Source: Vibrio splendidus (GTDB lineage: Bacteria; Pseudomonadota; Gammaproteobacteria; Enterobacterales; Vibrionaceae). Taken from it: a DNA stretch of 64,000 bases. Below, piece after piece: positions 37,969-45,516 of the stretch; positions within the stretch are counted from its first letter, which is position 1, and each line of letters begins with the position of its first letter. The notes under the pieces were generated by a model. That model saw nothing but the letters and a program-made list of their open reading frames with translations. It had not been told where the DNA came from and did no database searches. Where the stretch lies: positions 2,728,001-2,792,000 of the forward strand of contig NZ_AP025508.1 in assembly GCF_024347615.1 (NCBI RefSeq). Direction: 5' to 3'. The position numbers and the translations under genes were made by a program.

Positions 37969-38154
37969 TCCTTTGTCCAGAATAATACTAATAAGGCCAA
38001 TCAACAGGAAGCTGAAATGCTGCGTCTATGCTGGCGACGTTATCTTGTCCATGCATCAACTAATCCGCCAATAGCTTCATTAGCAGATTTACTGGCACGA
38101 ACATATCCAGCACCTTCTTAGTCTGAATCTTACCCGTGATCACAACTTACCCGT

Positions 38155-38178
38155 GGCACTTTCTAGCTCGAAAGTGCC
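38155..38178. repeat. Perfect hairpin GGCACTTTC / GAAAGTGCC
   Basis: 9-bp perfect stem with a 6-base loop, with no T run after it. A close relative (GGCACTTTT / AAAAGTGCC) lies at 42839-42860, and both are preceded by CGTG. Confidence 0.6.
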
Positions 38179-38377
38179 CCATTGCGCGTTAGGAAGAGAG
38201 TTGAGCGCAAGTTCAAGCCCTGCTATTTGACTTACTTTTCCTCATGCCTAGAGTTCCAACAACGTAGCTAAATTTTCTAGTCCACAACAGACTGACTTTC
38301 AATAACAGTTACGCACGAATATTTTGTTCAACTAGTTCTAGGCCATTGAATAGTAGAGAACTAAAGGGAAGTTTTTG

Positions 38378-38394
38378 ACTGATAACGAGCCTTG
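38378..38394. other. Putative right attachment site (attR core) of the left element
   Basis: ACTGATAACGAGCCTTG matches 16989-17005 in 16 of 17 bases, same orientation, 21.4 kb apart. If it is the att core, the left element carries the recombinases, the IS, the cassette gene, Gabija, the helicase and the KAP module, and what follows to gloA belongs to a second insertion. Confidence 0.45.
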
Positions 38395-38545
38395 AATCGG
38401 AAGCAATGTGTGCTTGCACGGTTTTCAACTAGAAATTGGATTTGAACTGCATTATGTATGCTTTTCAGTTGGCTAGGTAAGGTTCTTGAGATATGCTAAA
38501 TACATCAATTCGTGCCGGTACGATACTAAAATTGTAGGGATAGTA

Positions 38546-38872
38546 ATGAAACCTAGTGCCTTAATCTCGCCTATTTTACTTGGGCTCTCATTCTCTTCTA
38601 TAGCCTCTACGCCTGCTTTTGACCACAATAGCAAAATTGGAATGTGTGCGGGCTTAGCTAAAATCGCTTCCATAAAAGTTGATCAAACAAAGCTAGCATC
38701 TGCCCTCGATAGAAGTGAAGGGCAAGATAAAGTTCTAGGTGCCATGACTTATGGTGGTGGGTATGCAATGGGTAATGTGGACATGTTCCAATTACTTAAA
38801 CCTAACACAAAATCAAAACCAGAAGTTACCAAGTTAATTTTCCAGCAAACGGGTTGTAATATTTACCAATAG
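38546..38872 (+). CDS. Small exported hypothetical protein
   Basis: The ATG at 38546 starts a signal peptide (MKPSALISPILLGLSFSSIAS). The mature part is about 88 residues with two cysteines (MCAGLAK and QTGCNIYQ) that could form a disulfide in the periplasm. An upstream in-frame ATG at 38486 would destroy the signal. It stands alone between the putative att site and the XRE gene. Function unknown. Confidence 0.6.
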   Translation: MKPSALISPILLGLSFSSIASTPAFDHNSKIGMCAGLAKIASIKVDQTKLASALDRSEGQDKVLGAMTYGGGYAMGNVDMFQLLKPNTKSKPEVTKLIFQQTGCNIYQ

Positions 38873-39210
38873 GTGCGGAATTGATCTGCTCCAGCAATAC
38901 TGGACAACTCACTAAGTGATTTTTCAATACGAAAAGTTATCCGTGTGAAGCTAAATTAGTACATAACTAAACACGGAAATGTCCAGAAACTGCATAGATA
39001 CGAACCTCATAGACAATTTGGATAGCATAAGACGCTATCACTACGTTATTACTTAAAATCAGGCTGGAATCACTTACCTCACATAACCTACCTGTTAAGT
39101 TCTTAATAAGCATACCTAAACCCAGAGCTTTGTTCATAACTTTTGAATTTGCCGTTACTTCACTCTCCCGCCATAAGCAACATCAGTATTACTTAAAGTA
39201 AACTCTCTTA
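38873..39210. other. Intergenic region before the XRE gene
   Basis: About 340 bases. No gene, repeat or clear terminator is recognised. Confidence 0.4.
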
Positions 39211-39525
39211 TTATAAGTCTTTCTTCTGGCTCAGTGCTGCAATAAGTTTCTTTCTTTCGCTCTCTGTCATTTCATAGATCATGCACGCCAGTTCAGCAGA
39301 GCTTTCATCTTCACAGAAGAAATAATTGAGCGGCACACCAAGCTCATCGGCGATTAGCTTTAAGGTTTGAACATCTGGGGCGTGCTTGCCTTTCTCGTAT
39401 TGATTCATTCGAGGGCTTGCTGAACTTGCATCCATACCTATGCTTTCTCCCAGGGATTTTTGAGAGAGCTTTGCTTTTTTTCGAGCTTGTTTGAGTCGCT
39501 CTGGGATTGGGTTTTTAAATGACAC
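39211..39525 (-). CDS. XRE-family (Cro/CI-type) transcriptional repressor
   Basis: 104 residues. N-terminal HTH_3 domain: RLKQARKKAKLSQKSLGESI, then SPRMNQYEKGKHAPDVQTLK, then LADELGVPLNYFF. A short acidic C-terminal helix region follows. It is divergent from the helicase operon, with two identical-arm palindromes between them, so it very probably represses both directions. Confidence 0.9.
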   Translation of the reverse strand: MSFKNPIPERLKQARKKAKLSQKSLGESIGMDASSASPRMNQYEKGKHAPDVQTLKLIADELGVPLNYFFCEDESSAELACMIYEMTESERKKLIAALSQKKDL

Positions 39526-39555
39526 TTAGATTTCATTTCTCTGATCTCAAGTTAA

Positions 39556-39570
39556 CTAAGATTTTCTTAG
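39556..39570. promoter_or_regulatory. Operator 1, CTAAG-N5-CTTAG
   Basis: CTAAGATTTTCTTAG is a palindrome with 5-bp arms (extended arms AACTAAG/CTTAGTT), 30 bases upstream of the XRE gene start. It has the same arms and spacer as operator 2. Confidence 0.75.
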
Positions 39571-39589
39571 TTTTATGGATTTCTGTATA

Positions 39590-39604
39590 CTAAGCAATCC
39601 TTAG
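39590..39604. promoter_or_regulatory. Operator 2, CTAAG-N5-CTTAG
   Basis: CTAAGCAATCCTTAG (extended ACTAAG/CTTAGT) is centred 34 bases from operator 1, about three helical turns. It lies just ahead of the downstream operon start, where bound repressor would block transcription. Confidence 0.75.
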
Positions 39605-39628
39605 TTTTTGGTTGGTGTAATTTTGGAA

Positions 39629-40159
39629 ATGAAACGGGCTCGAAGAATTAGTGCTGTCATGCACAAGTTATTGATAGAAAATGGGTTAGATGGATTCACC
39701 GTGCTAGAAGCGAGAGATTTGTGGCTATCCCTTGATAATGTGGACTCCAATTCTGCCGAAGCTCACAAAAAGGTGTACCGAGCAATTTTTCACTTTGAAA
39801 AGAAAAGTTGGTTGCGAAGTGAGGGCTCAGGCCGGAAAAAACGCTACTTTCAAACGCAACAATTTAAAGAGTTACATAACAATGTAACAACGAATAACCA
39901 AGCGGATATGAAGCCTAAAGTACCCATTCAAAACTATTCCATTTTAAGCAATGAACGTAACGAATATAAGGGCGAATTGGAAATAATACTTGGGGAGATT
40001 GACGAGTATCAGTCGATCGTATCTCGATTTCCTGAGCTAGAGAATAAACTGGCCCCTTTGCATCAAGAGGCTAAAGAGCGCGCCGCTTTATTGCTCGGAA
40101 AAGTGAACGTTTTAACAAAGGTTCTTAATACTCTCTATGAAGGAAATGAACAGTGTTAA
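39629..40159 (+). CDS. Winged-helix-like protein coupled to a helicase
   Basis: The ATG at 39629 (MKRARRISAVMHKLL) is preferred; an in-frame TTG at 39608 is possible but would begin inside the operator zone. The 176 residues have an N-terminal winged-helix-like part (DGFTVLEARDLWLSLDN, VYRAIFHFEKKSWLRSEG, GRKKRYFQT) and a C-terminal coiled coil. Its end overlaps the helicase start by 7 bases. It may recognise DNA or RNA for the helicase. I do not recognise a named family. Confidence 0.65.
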   Translation: MKRARRISAVMHKLLIENGLDGFTVLEARDLWLSLDNVDSNSAEAHKKVYRAIFHFEKKSWLRSEGSGRKKRYFQTQQFKELHNNVTTNNQADMKPKVPIQNYSILSNERNEYKGELEIILGEIDEYQSIVSRFPELENKLAPLHQEAKERAALLLGKVNVLTKVLNTLYEGNEQC

Positions 40160-41532
40160 GGAAGTGGCAAAGTGAATGCTCTGACAGAGCGTTGAAAAAA
40201 TATCAATCCAACTGCTCCCATTTCTTTTGCCAAGCTACACCTGGAGCAGGTAAGACAGTGCTTGCCGCTAATATTGCGTCAAGGTTGTTACAAAGTGACA
40301 TGGTAGACCTTGTATTGTGCTTCTCACCATCGTTGACGGTTTCTGATGGTATAAAAAGAACCTTTTCGTCGAGACTTAAGTGTACGTTTAATGGTGGCAT
40401 GGGATCTGTCGGGCAATCTTTAACATACCAATCTATCCAATTCCTCAATGACGAATTTTGGCAAACATTGCGGAATCACAGGGTCTTTGTTGTCTTTGAT
40501 GAAATACACCATTGCTCTGGCTCTGAGGTTGAAAATGCGAACATTTGGGGGCAGCAAGTTCTCACTAAGATTCAAGGGCTTGCTACTTTTACCCTCGCAC
40601 TTTCAGGTACACCGTGGCGTTCAGACTCTTTACCCATTGTGATGGGTGAGTACAGCGACCCAGACGGACAGCTTCTTGTCGATTACCAATACACTCTTAA
40701 ACAAGCTATAGCTGATGGTGTTTGTAGAACGCCCAAAATCGTCTTGGTTGATAATGAACACTTGTCTGTTAGTAGTAGAGAAAAAGTCGAATCCTTTTCA
40801 TCAATATTAGAGATGCTTAAACAGACAAAAGCATCCTACCAGAGTGTTATTCACAACCAAGAGGCGATGGAATATCTACTCGGTTTAGGATGTGAGCAGC
40901 TAGAAAAAGTACGTCTCAGATCACCCAATGCCGGTGGGCTGATTGTTGCAGCTTCGGTTCAACATGCGCAAACAATCAAAGAGATACTATCTCAAAAGTT
41001 TGGGCAAACCGTTTCTATCGTCACTTATCGACATGAAGAGCCGCTAGCAGAAATAGAGCGTTATCGACAAAGCGACGCACAATGGATTGTTAGTGTAGGT
41101 ATGATCAGTGAGGGTACTGATATTCCGCGCCTTCAAGTATGTTGCCATATGAGTTCAGTCAAAACTGAATTGTATTTCAGGCAGGTGCTCGGACGAATAC
41201 TTCGTGTGAATAATACAATAAACCAACAAGCGTGGTTATTCACTTTTGCAGAGCAAAGCCTGATTGAGTTTTCTGAAAGGATTGAACAGGATATTCCTGA
41301 GTCTCGTCTCTATGTAAGTATGGGGAAACCTATCGAAACAGAGTTCTCTGGTCGACGAAATAGCTTAAGTGTCGCGCCTCCGCTTGAGCCCCAAAACAGC
41401 GCGAGAACAACAGTATCTTGGGAAAGCAGTACAGAAAGTTCAAATAGTCTCTATGGAGCATTAGGAATGTTTGATGAGCTTCGACTTGGGGCATTTAAGC
41501 AGAGAGTGATCTCGGCTTTCTCTTCCATGTAA
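40153..41532 (+). CDS. SF2 DEAD/DEAH-box helicase (ResIII type)
   Basis: 459 residues. Walker A QATPGAGKTVLAANI (about 25-39), motif II VFDEIHHCSG (about 114), motif III ALSGTPWRSDS, motif V VSVGMISEGTDIP and motif VI FRQVLGRILRVN. It is close to the minimal helicase size, with a short C-terminal tail and no nuclease motif. The TTG or GTG-like start overlaps the upstream gene. It is part of a three-gene operon under XRE control. Such helicases act in restriction and other defence systems; the exact system is not recognised. Confidence 0.87.
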   Translation: MLRKWQSECSDRALKKYQSNCSHFFCQATPGAGKTVLAANIASRLLQSDMVDLVLCFSPSLTVSDGIKRTFSSRLKCTFNGGMGSVGQSLTYQSIQFLNDEFWQTLRNHRVFVVFDEIHHCSGSEVENANIWGQQVLTKIQGLATFTLALSGTPWRSDSLPIVMGEYSDPDGQLLVDYQYTLKQAIADGVCRTPKIVLVDNEHLSVSSREKVESFSSILEMLKQTKASYQSVIHNQEAMEYLLGLGCEQLEKVRLRSPNAGGLIVAASVQHAQTIKEILSQKFGQTVSIVTYRHEEPLAEIERYRQSDAQWIVSVGMISEGTDIPRLQVCCHMSSVKTELYFRQVLGRILRVNNTINQQAWLFTFAEQSLIEFSERIEQDIPESRLYVSMGKPIETEFSGRRNSLSVAPPLEPQNSARTTVSWESSTESSNSLYGALGMFDELRLGAFKQRVISAFSSM

Positions 41533-41636
41533 TTGAAGAAACCATAGGCTACATTTTCACTAAAGGCACATTGGGGAGGCCAGAATGAATTACTTTGCAG
41601 AGGACCCCTTCTAGGTAATGTAAACCTGGAGGGCAA

Positions 41637-41924
41637 ATGAAACAGCTAAAACAGCAGTACCGAGAGCGCATTAAATACCAGCGCCAACACCTTTTGGATC
41701 TTTATCCGAGCGTTCGTAGTGGAACCCACAAGCACTTTTCTACCAAGCAGGAAAAGAGCTATTACTTTCTTCATAAGATTGAGTGCAGAGAGTACCCAGT
41801 TAAGCTGCGCGCCACGCGAGGAAGAGCATTAGCTAACCCATGGGACGACTACCCGTCTTATGTGTATGGCCTAGCAAAAAGTTGGAAGTATAACTCGAAG
41901 CGCCAAAACCAATACTACCGATAA
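41637..41924 (+). CDS. Small basic hypothetical protein of the helicase operon
   Basis: 95 residues, very basic and aromatic (KQQYRERIKYQRQHLLDLYPS, SYVYGLAKSWKYNSKRQNQYY), with a strong SD (GGAGG). It begins 105 bases after the helicase stop and is followed by a terminator, so it closes the operon. The composition suggests nucleic-acid binding. No family is recognised. Confidence 0.65.
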   Translation: MKQLKQQYRERIKYQRQHLLDLYPSVRSGTHKHFSTKQEKSYYFLHKIECREYPVKLRATRGRALANPWDDYPSYVYGLAKSWKYNSKRQNQYYR

Positions 41925-41930
41925 CCCATC

Positions 41931-41958
41931 AAAGCTCTCAATTCTGGAGAGCTTTTTT
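41931..41958 (+). terminator. Terminator of the XRE-controlled operon
   Basis: Stem AAAGCTCTC / GAGAGCTTT with loop AATTCTG, followed by a T run. Confidence 0.85.
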
Positions 41959-42082
41959 ATGCGATGTGCTCTCTCAACTCGAAGCCTAATTATTAGTAAT
42001 ACCATAGTGTTATTAGGTTTAAGTTATTGACTTTAATTACTAATCCTTTGTAGTTTACGCGGGTGCTTCTTAAGTGATTACC

Positions 42083-42131
42083 CACATCGCAAGTTGCGAT
42101 GCGCAGGTTGCGATGCGCAGGTTGCGATGTG
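42083..42131. repeat. Tandem 14-bp repeats inside an inverted repeat
   Basis: GTTGCGATGCGCAG occurs at 42093-42106 and 42107-42120. A third partial copy, GTTGCGATGTG, follows. The block starts with CACATCGCAA, the reverse complement of its end TTGCGATGTG, so the repeats lie in the loop of a 10-bp stem. Confidence 0.8.
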
Positions 42132-42330
42132 AAGTTAAAACCACCTGAAATATTGCTTTCTGTAAGAAGGGGGATACGTGCTTCTGATTAACACACTATA
42201 GGGGCAGACTATTGTGTTGACTGCGCGAAGCGACACACTTTTGCCCCTAAACGTTTAGAGCATAAGAAACTATCAATAGATTAATTTGTGTGTAAGCCTG
42301 TTGCACCAGTTTTTTTAGTCCCAGATACGA

Positions 42331-42359
42331 CAAAGCCACAGGCAATGCCTATGGCTTTG
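42331..42359. repeat. Near-perfect 29-base palindrome
   Basis: Arms CAAAGCCACAGGCA and TGCCTATGGCTTTG pair at 13 of 14 positions around a single base. No T tract follows, so it is more likely a structured or protein-binding site than a terminator. Confidence 0.75.
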
Positions 42360-42676
42360 TAAACAGCTACAGAATGTTTGTCATTCAAAACGAAGAGGGA
42401 ACACATTCTGTGTGCAGCGTCGGGTGTTTTATCACCAAAGTATATGGAAGGGAAAGCACCTAGACTTATCATATGTCCTCGGTGGTCTGCTTTGCAATTA
42501 AGCCAAGTTCAATTCGATACAATTACTTCTGGCCAGACAGTAAATAGTACATCCAAGAAAAAGCAGGGATACCCGAGGCTCTCAACGTTAGTTTAAAGCT
42601 AAGAACTGTATGTGGCAAGCTTGCTTCTGCCCCAAACCGTTTCAGAGCGTGTCGTTTTGGCAATAAAACTAGCTAA

Positions 42677-42787
42677 TGTGCAAAATATGCACATTGCTTA
42701 TCAAGCAACTACCGAGAAATTACGTAGTTGCATAATTTGCAACTACTCCTATAAGCCCCGATTTTGCAACGGCCTGTTGCAAAAATC
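42677..42787. repeat. Cluster of adjacent hairpins with competing arms
   Basis: Four consecutive inverted repeats: TGTGCA/TGCACA (42677-42693), TTGCTT/AAGCAA (42694-42708), GTAGTTGCA/TGCAACTAC (42724-42746) and GATTTTGCAAC/GTTGCAAAAATC (42760-42787). An additional CAACTAC at 42707-42713 can pair with the GTAGTTG of the third hairpin, so two mutually exclusive folds exist. No family is recognised. Confidence 0.65.
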
Positions 42788-42838
42788 AGTCTGAAACACT
42801 TTTGTCCAGAGGCTTCATAGACCTGAAGTTTTACTCGT

Positions 42839-42860
42839 GGCACTTTTCTCAAAAAGTGCC
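42839..42860. repeat. Hairpin GGCACTTTT / AAAAGTGCC
   Basis: 9-bp perfect stem with a 4-base loop, preceded by CTCGT; related to the hairpin at 38155-38178. Confidence 0.6.
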
Positions 42861-43289
42861 AGCTAGCTCAGATCTGCCCCAAAACTCGCTAGATCAAATG
42901 CTCTACACATTTTAGTGGCGTGCGTTTTCCCTACAAAACCTAATATCAAGTTCATGGCTGATTTACTTACCATCTTTACCTTCTTTTCTACATATCCACA
43001 TAGTTTATTAAGTTTGATTGTTGTTTGAATATGGAAAGTGGCATGTTTTATTGAGCTTTTGGTCTCGCTTTGTCGATGGTTGACTTTTTAAGCTATTGTT
43101 TCTTAGTAGGTTTGTGGTTTTCATGTCTTGATATAGCTCGCATTGTTAAAACGTGATAACGCGCCGGCGCGATTTTATGTGAGGATAGAGTACACAATTT
43201 TAATGTATTTTCTTTAATTTTTAGTGACTTATGATAAATTAATCGAAAGTCGAACAGGTAGAAAAACGAGACTGCCTGTTATTAAGAAT

Positions 43290-43296
43290 GTTAGGC
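43290..43296 (+). other. Possible attC/attI 3' core (cassette left boundary)
   Basis: GTTAGGC fits the GTTRRRY integron core and lies 24 bases before a Shine-Dalgarno and ATG, as at the start of an integron gene cassette. Together with the GCCTAAC after the gene it would bound one cassette. A 7-base core alone is weak evidence. Confidence 0.4.
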
Positions 43297-43320
43297 TTCT
43301 CGACATCATAAGGAGTAACC

Positions 43321-44127
43321 ATGTCGCAAACGGTAAGGCAACATTACGTACCAAGAGTTTATTTAAAAGCCTGGGCATGTCCAAAAGGAAAGGTCGAGGT
43401 TCTAGATAAAAAAACAGGGAAAATTTTCACTCCCGCAGTAGAGAACATTTGTCTTGAGAAGTACTTTTATGAAAACCCAAAACTTCCTCCAACAAATGAA
43501 ATTGAAAATATGTTTTGTGATTATGAAGGGAAGTTTGGGAAAACTAGAGATTTTTTGTCTGCTATTAAAAACAACGCTATCGAATTGTCTCAGCCTATAT
43601 CAGAAACATTAGCCAGTGCACTAAATGCATTACCAGATCATTTACGAATATTAAAAGAATTTGCATGCATTTCATATTTTCGTACACCCAAAGCCTTTCA
43701 GGAAATGCTAAAACAGCTAAAAACAGACAATAATCCTGAAGCGGCAAAAGCAATAAAACAGTTAGAGTCCCCTTATGCTCTTAATAAGCAAGCCTTTGAA
43801 TCTACAATATTGGAAAGGTTTAAAAAAATGCATATTGCTATTTTATTCAGTGAAACGGATTTAACTACAGGAGATACACCGTGCATTCCGCTAGCGGGAG
43901 GCACAGGACATTCAAATTATGCTTATGATATAGGAAGGCATGAAGCTTCATTTGCAACTATGGCTATTACATCAAACATTGCAGTCATGTTCATGCCTAA
44001 CTTAACAGCAGATAATCCCATTATTATTCCAAGAGATATGCCTAAAGAGCTGTCTCTCCAACTAAATGAAATTATTATGGAGCACTCTCAGCGTTGGGTG
44101 ATAAGCACTCCAAGTATAGCAGCCTAA
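43321..44127 (+). CDS. DUF4238 domain protein (integron cassette gene)
   Basis: 268 residues with SD AAGGAG. The N-terminus TVRQHYVPRVYLKAWACPKGKVEVLD, then GKIFTPAVENICLEKYFYE, is the DUF4238 signature (QHYVPR..L..F/W). DUF4238 proteins are of unknown function and common in defence islands and cassettes. The gene lies between an integron-type GTTAGGC and an attC start (GCCTAAC) that is split by an IS. Confidence 0.85.
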   Translation: MSQTVRQHYVPRVYLKAWACPKGKVEVLDKKTGKIFTPAVENICLEKYFYENPKLPPTNEIENMFCDYEGKFGKTRDFLSAIKNNAIELSQPISETLASALNALPDHLRILKEFACISYFRTPKAFQEMLKQLKTDNNPEAAKAIKQLESPYALNKQAFESTILERFKKMHIAILFSETDLTTGDTPCIPLAGGTGHSNYAYDIGRHEASFATMAITSNIAVMFMPNLTADNPIIIPRDMPKELSLQLNEIIMEHSQRWVISTPSIAA

Positions 44128-44134
44128 CAAGGCT
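44121..44134 (+). repeat. Left part of an attC-like site interrupted by IS1111-type element
   Basis: AGCCTAACAAGGCT begins in the stop region of the DUF4238 gene and contains the RYYYAAC core (GCCTAAC). The IS terminal repeat follows at once. The other side of the IS has ATTCGTTATG, a plausible remaining GTT core. Confidence 0.55.
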
Positions 44135-44148
44135 ACATGGATTCCCCC

Positions 44149-44398
44149 GGTTGTCAAACATCCGCTAAACTTATGTTGATGGGTTTTGGACTGCCGCTCT
44201 ACATTCGGCCTACTTATCGACGATTCGCATACGTCGTGGCCCTGATGACTTGCGCGACTGCGGTGCCTTATTCGTTAGATGACATCTAGTGTGTCCGCCG
44301 CATTAACAGGCTCTCCGCAAGTGGTCTTAACCTATCTCCATCATTAGCGTCTGCAATGACCCGGTGGGTTTAACTCTTTATGCTGCTTAGTTTTTTAC
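44149..44398 (-). ncRNA. Predicted guide (bridge/seek) RNA region of the IS
   Basis: Non-coding 250 bases downstream of the transposase stop, on the same strand. In IS1111-type elements this end encodes the structured RNA that recognises target and donor. It contains ATTCGTTA (44270-44277), which is also the sequence right outside the IS right end (45490-45497), as expected of a target-recognition segment. Structure and limits were not computed. Confidence 0.5.
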
Positions 44399-45424
44399 TT
44401 AAGCAGCATAGTTTTCGTATTCTGTTTGATTGTGTAAAAGCGACCATATAATTCGTGCGTTCTTCGCGGCAAGTGCCACTATCGCTCGGTTCATTCCTCT
44501 TCGTTCTAGAACGCCTCGACACCACTGACTTAACTTATCTTGCTTGTCGCCAAGGTTGGCAATTACGGTCCTTGCGCCATGAACTAATAGTGTTCGTAAG
44601 TATTTATCGCCATGTTTGGTTATCCGACCTAAGCGTGGCTTTCCTCCCGTCGAATATTGTTTTGGTACGAGTCCTAGCCAAGCAGAGAAATCACGGCTTT
44701 TATCAAATTGAGAGCCGTTACCTATCGAAGCAAGTATCGCAGTAGCGGTTTGCGGTCCAATGCCCCGAACTTTCATCACTCGTTGAACATTAGTGCTGAC
44801 CTTAGCAAAAGAATCGAAGACTTGTTCAGTATCGGCGATACGTTGATTCAATTCACCAAGGTGGCGATAAGCATCGGCAATCACTGTTCTCGCGAGGTGT
44901 GGTAGTTCATTTTCTGCGTCTTCCAGCATTAAGGGAACCTGTTTCATTAATGAAGAGCGGCCAACAGGAATGGTTAACCCGAACTCAGAAAGTAGGGCAC
45001 GCATGCGATTCATAAGCGCGGTGCGCTCACGAACCCAATGCTCTCTCATTCTATGTACCGATAAGATGGCTTGTTGCTCGGGGGATTTTACAGGCACAAA
45101 GCGAGTAGATGGTCGCTGAACAGCTTCGCAGATAGCAACAGCATCATTAAGGTCGTTCTTTCCCTTAGTTCGATAAGGAATTACGTATTTAACAGCCATA
45201 ATGCGGGCGTCGTGCCCGAGTTTATTGAGTGTTCTTGCCCAATAATGTGCACCACCACACGCTTCAACGCCTATACGCATGAGTGGCATATTTGCTATTG
45301 TAGTCAGTAGTTTAGAGCGAGTTACCGACTTATGAAGTATGACCTTACCATTTTGGTCTACGGCATGAAGACTAAAGTGGTTTTTAGCTAGGTCGATACC
45401 GCAGAAATAAGAATAATCAGACAT
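44399..45424 (-). CDS. IS110-family (IS1111-type) transposase
   Basis: The ATG at 45424 (MSDYSYFCGIDLAKNHF) has SD GGAGG. The 341 residues have the DEDD RuvC-like N-terminal domain (FCGIDLAK, IGVEACGGAHYWAR, GKNDLNDAVAICEA) and the C-terminal transposase_20 domain with the catalytic Ser region (VRGIGPQTATAILASIG, DFSAWLGLVPKQYSTGGK). It is intact, so probably active. Confidence 0.93.
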   Translation of the reverse strand: MSDYSYFCGIDLAKNHFSLHAVDQNGKVILHKSVTRSKLLTTIANMPLMRIGVEACGGAHYWARTLNKLGHDARIMAVKYVIPYRTKGKNDLNDAVAICEAVQRPSTRFVPVKSPEQQAILSVHRMREHWVRERTALMNRMRALLSEFGLTIPVGRSSLMKQVPLMLEDAENELPHLARTVIADAYRHLGELNQRIADTEQVFDSFAKVSTNVQRVMKVRGIGPQTATAILASIGNGSQFDKSRDFSAWLGLVPKQYSTGGKPRLGRITKHGDKYLRTLLVHGARTVIANLGDKQDKLSQWCRGVLERRGMNRAIVALAAKNARIIWSLLHNQTEYENYAA

Positions 45425-45488
45425 GGTGCCTCCGATGCATTTAAGTACCACATAAGTGTGGCAGATCCTCGGTAGGGGGAATCCATGT

Positions 45489-45497
45489 CATTCGTTA
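45489..45497 (+). repeat. Right part of the interrupted attC-like site
   Basis: CATTCGTTA, followed by TGT, immediately outside the IS, provides the GTT core that starts the next cassette. Joined to 44121-44134 it gives a short attC-like sequence. Confidence 0.45.
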
Positions 45498-45516
45498 TGT
45501 TTTTCTGGAGTCAGAT

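Larger units (their letters stand above)
37969..38545. other. Intergenic region with the putative right attachment site
   Basis: About 580 bases without a supported gene. It contains the perfect hairpin at 38155-38178 and the putative att repeat at 38378-38394, and probably the promoter of the small exported protein. Confidence 0.5.
41959..43289. other. 1.3-kb non-coding tract rich in hairpins
   Basis: No convincing gene: the only frames are short, lack ribosome sites and run through palindromes. The tract contains iterated 14-mers in a palindromic frame (42083-42131), a 29-base near-perfect palindrome (42331-42359), an ACAGAATGT/ACATTCTGT inverted pair (42369-42412), a run of adjacent hairpins (42677-42787) and a GGCACTTTT hairpin (42839-42860). 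It separates the helicase operon from the cassette segment. Confidence 0.6.
44135..45488 (-). mobile_element. IS110-family (IS1111-type) insertion sequence
   Basis: About 1.35 kb bounded by a perfect 14-bp inverted repeat (ACATGGATTCCCCC at 44135 and its complement ending at 45488). One transposase gene is present. Terminal inverted repeats together with a long non-coding stretch downstream of the transposase (260 bases) rather than upstream mark the IS1111 group of IS110. No target duplication is seen, as is usual. The exact ends may differ by a few bases. Confidence 0.85.

Noticed and set aside
42281..42472. Minus-strand 63-codon frame in the hairpin tract
   Set aside because: It runs through the 29-base palindrome, has no ribosome site and no recognisable domain.
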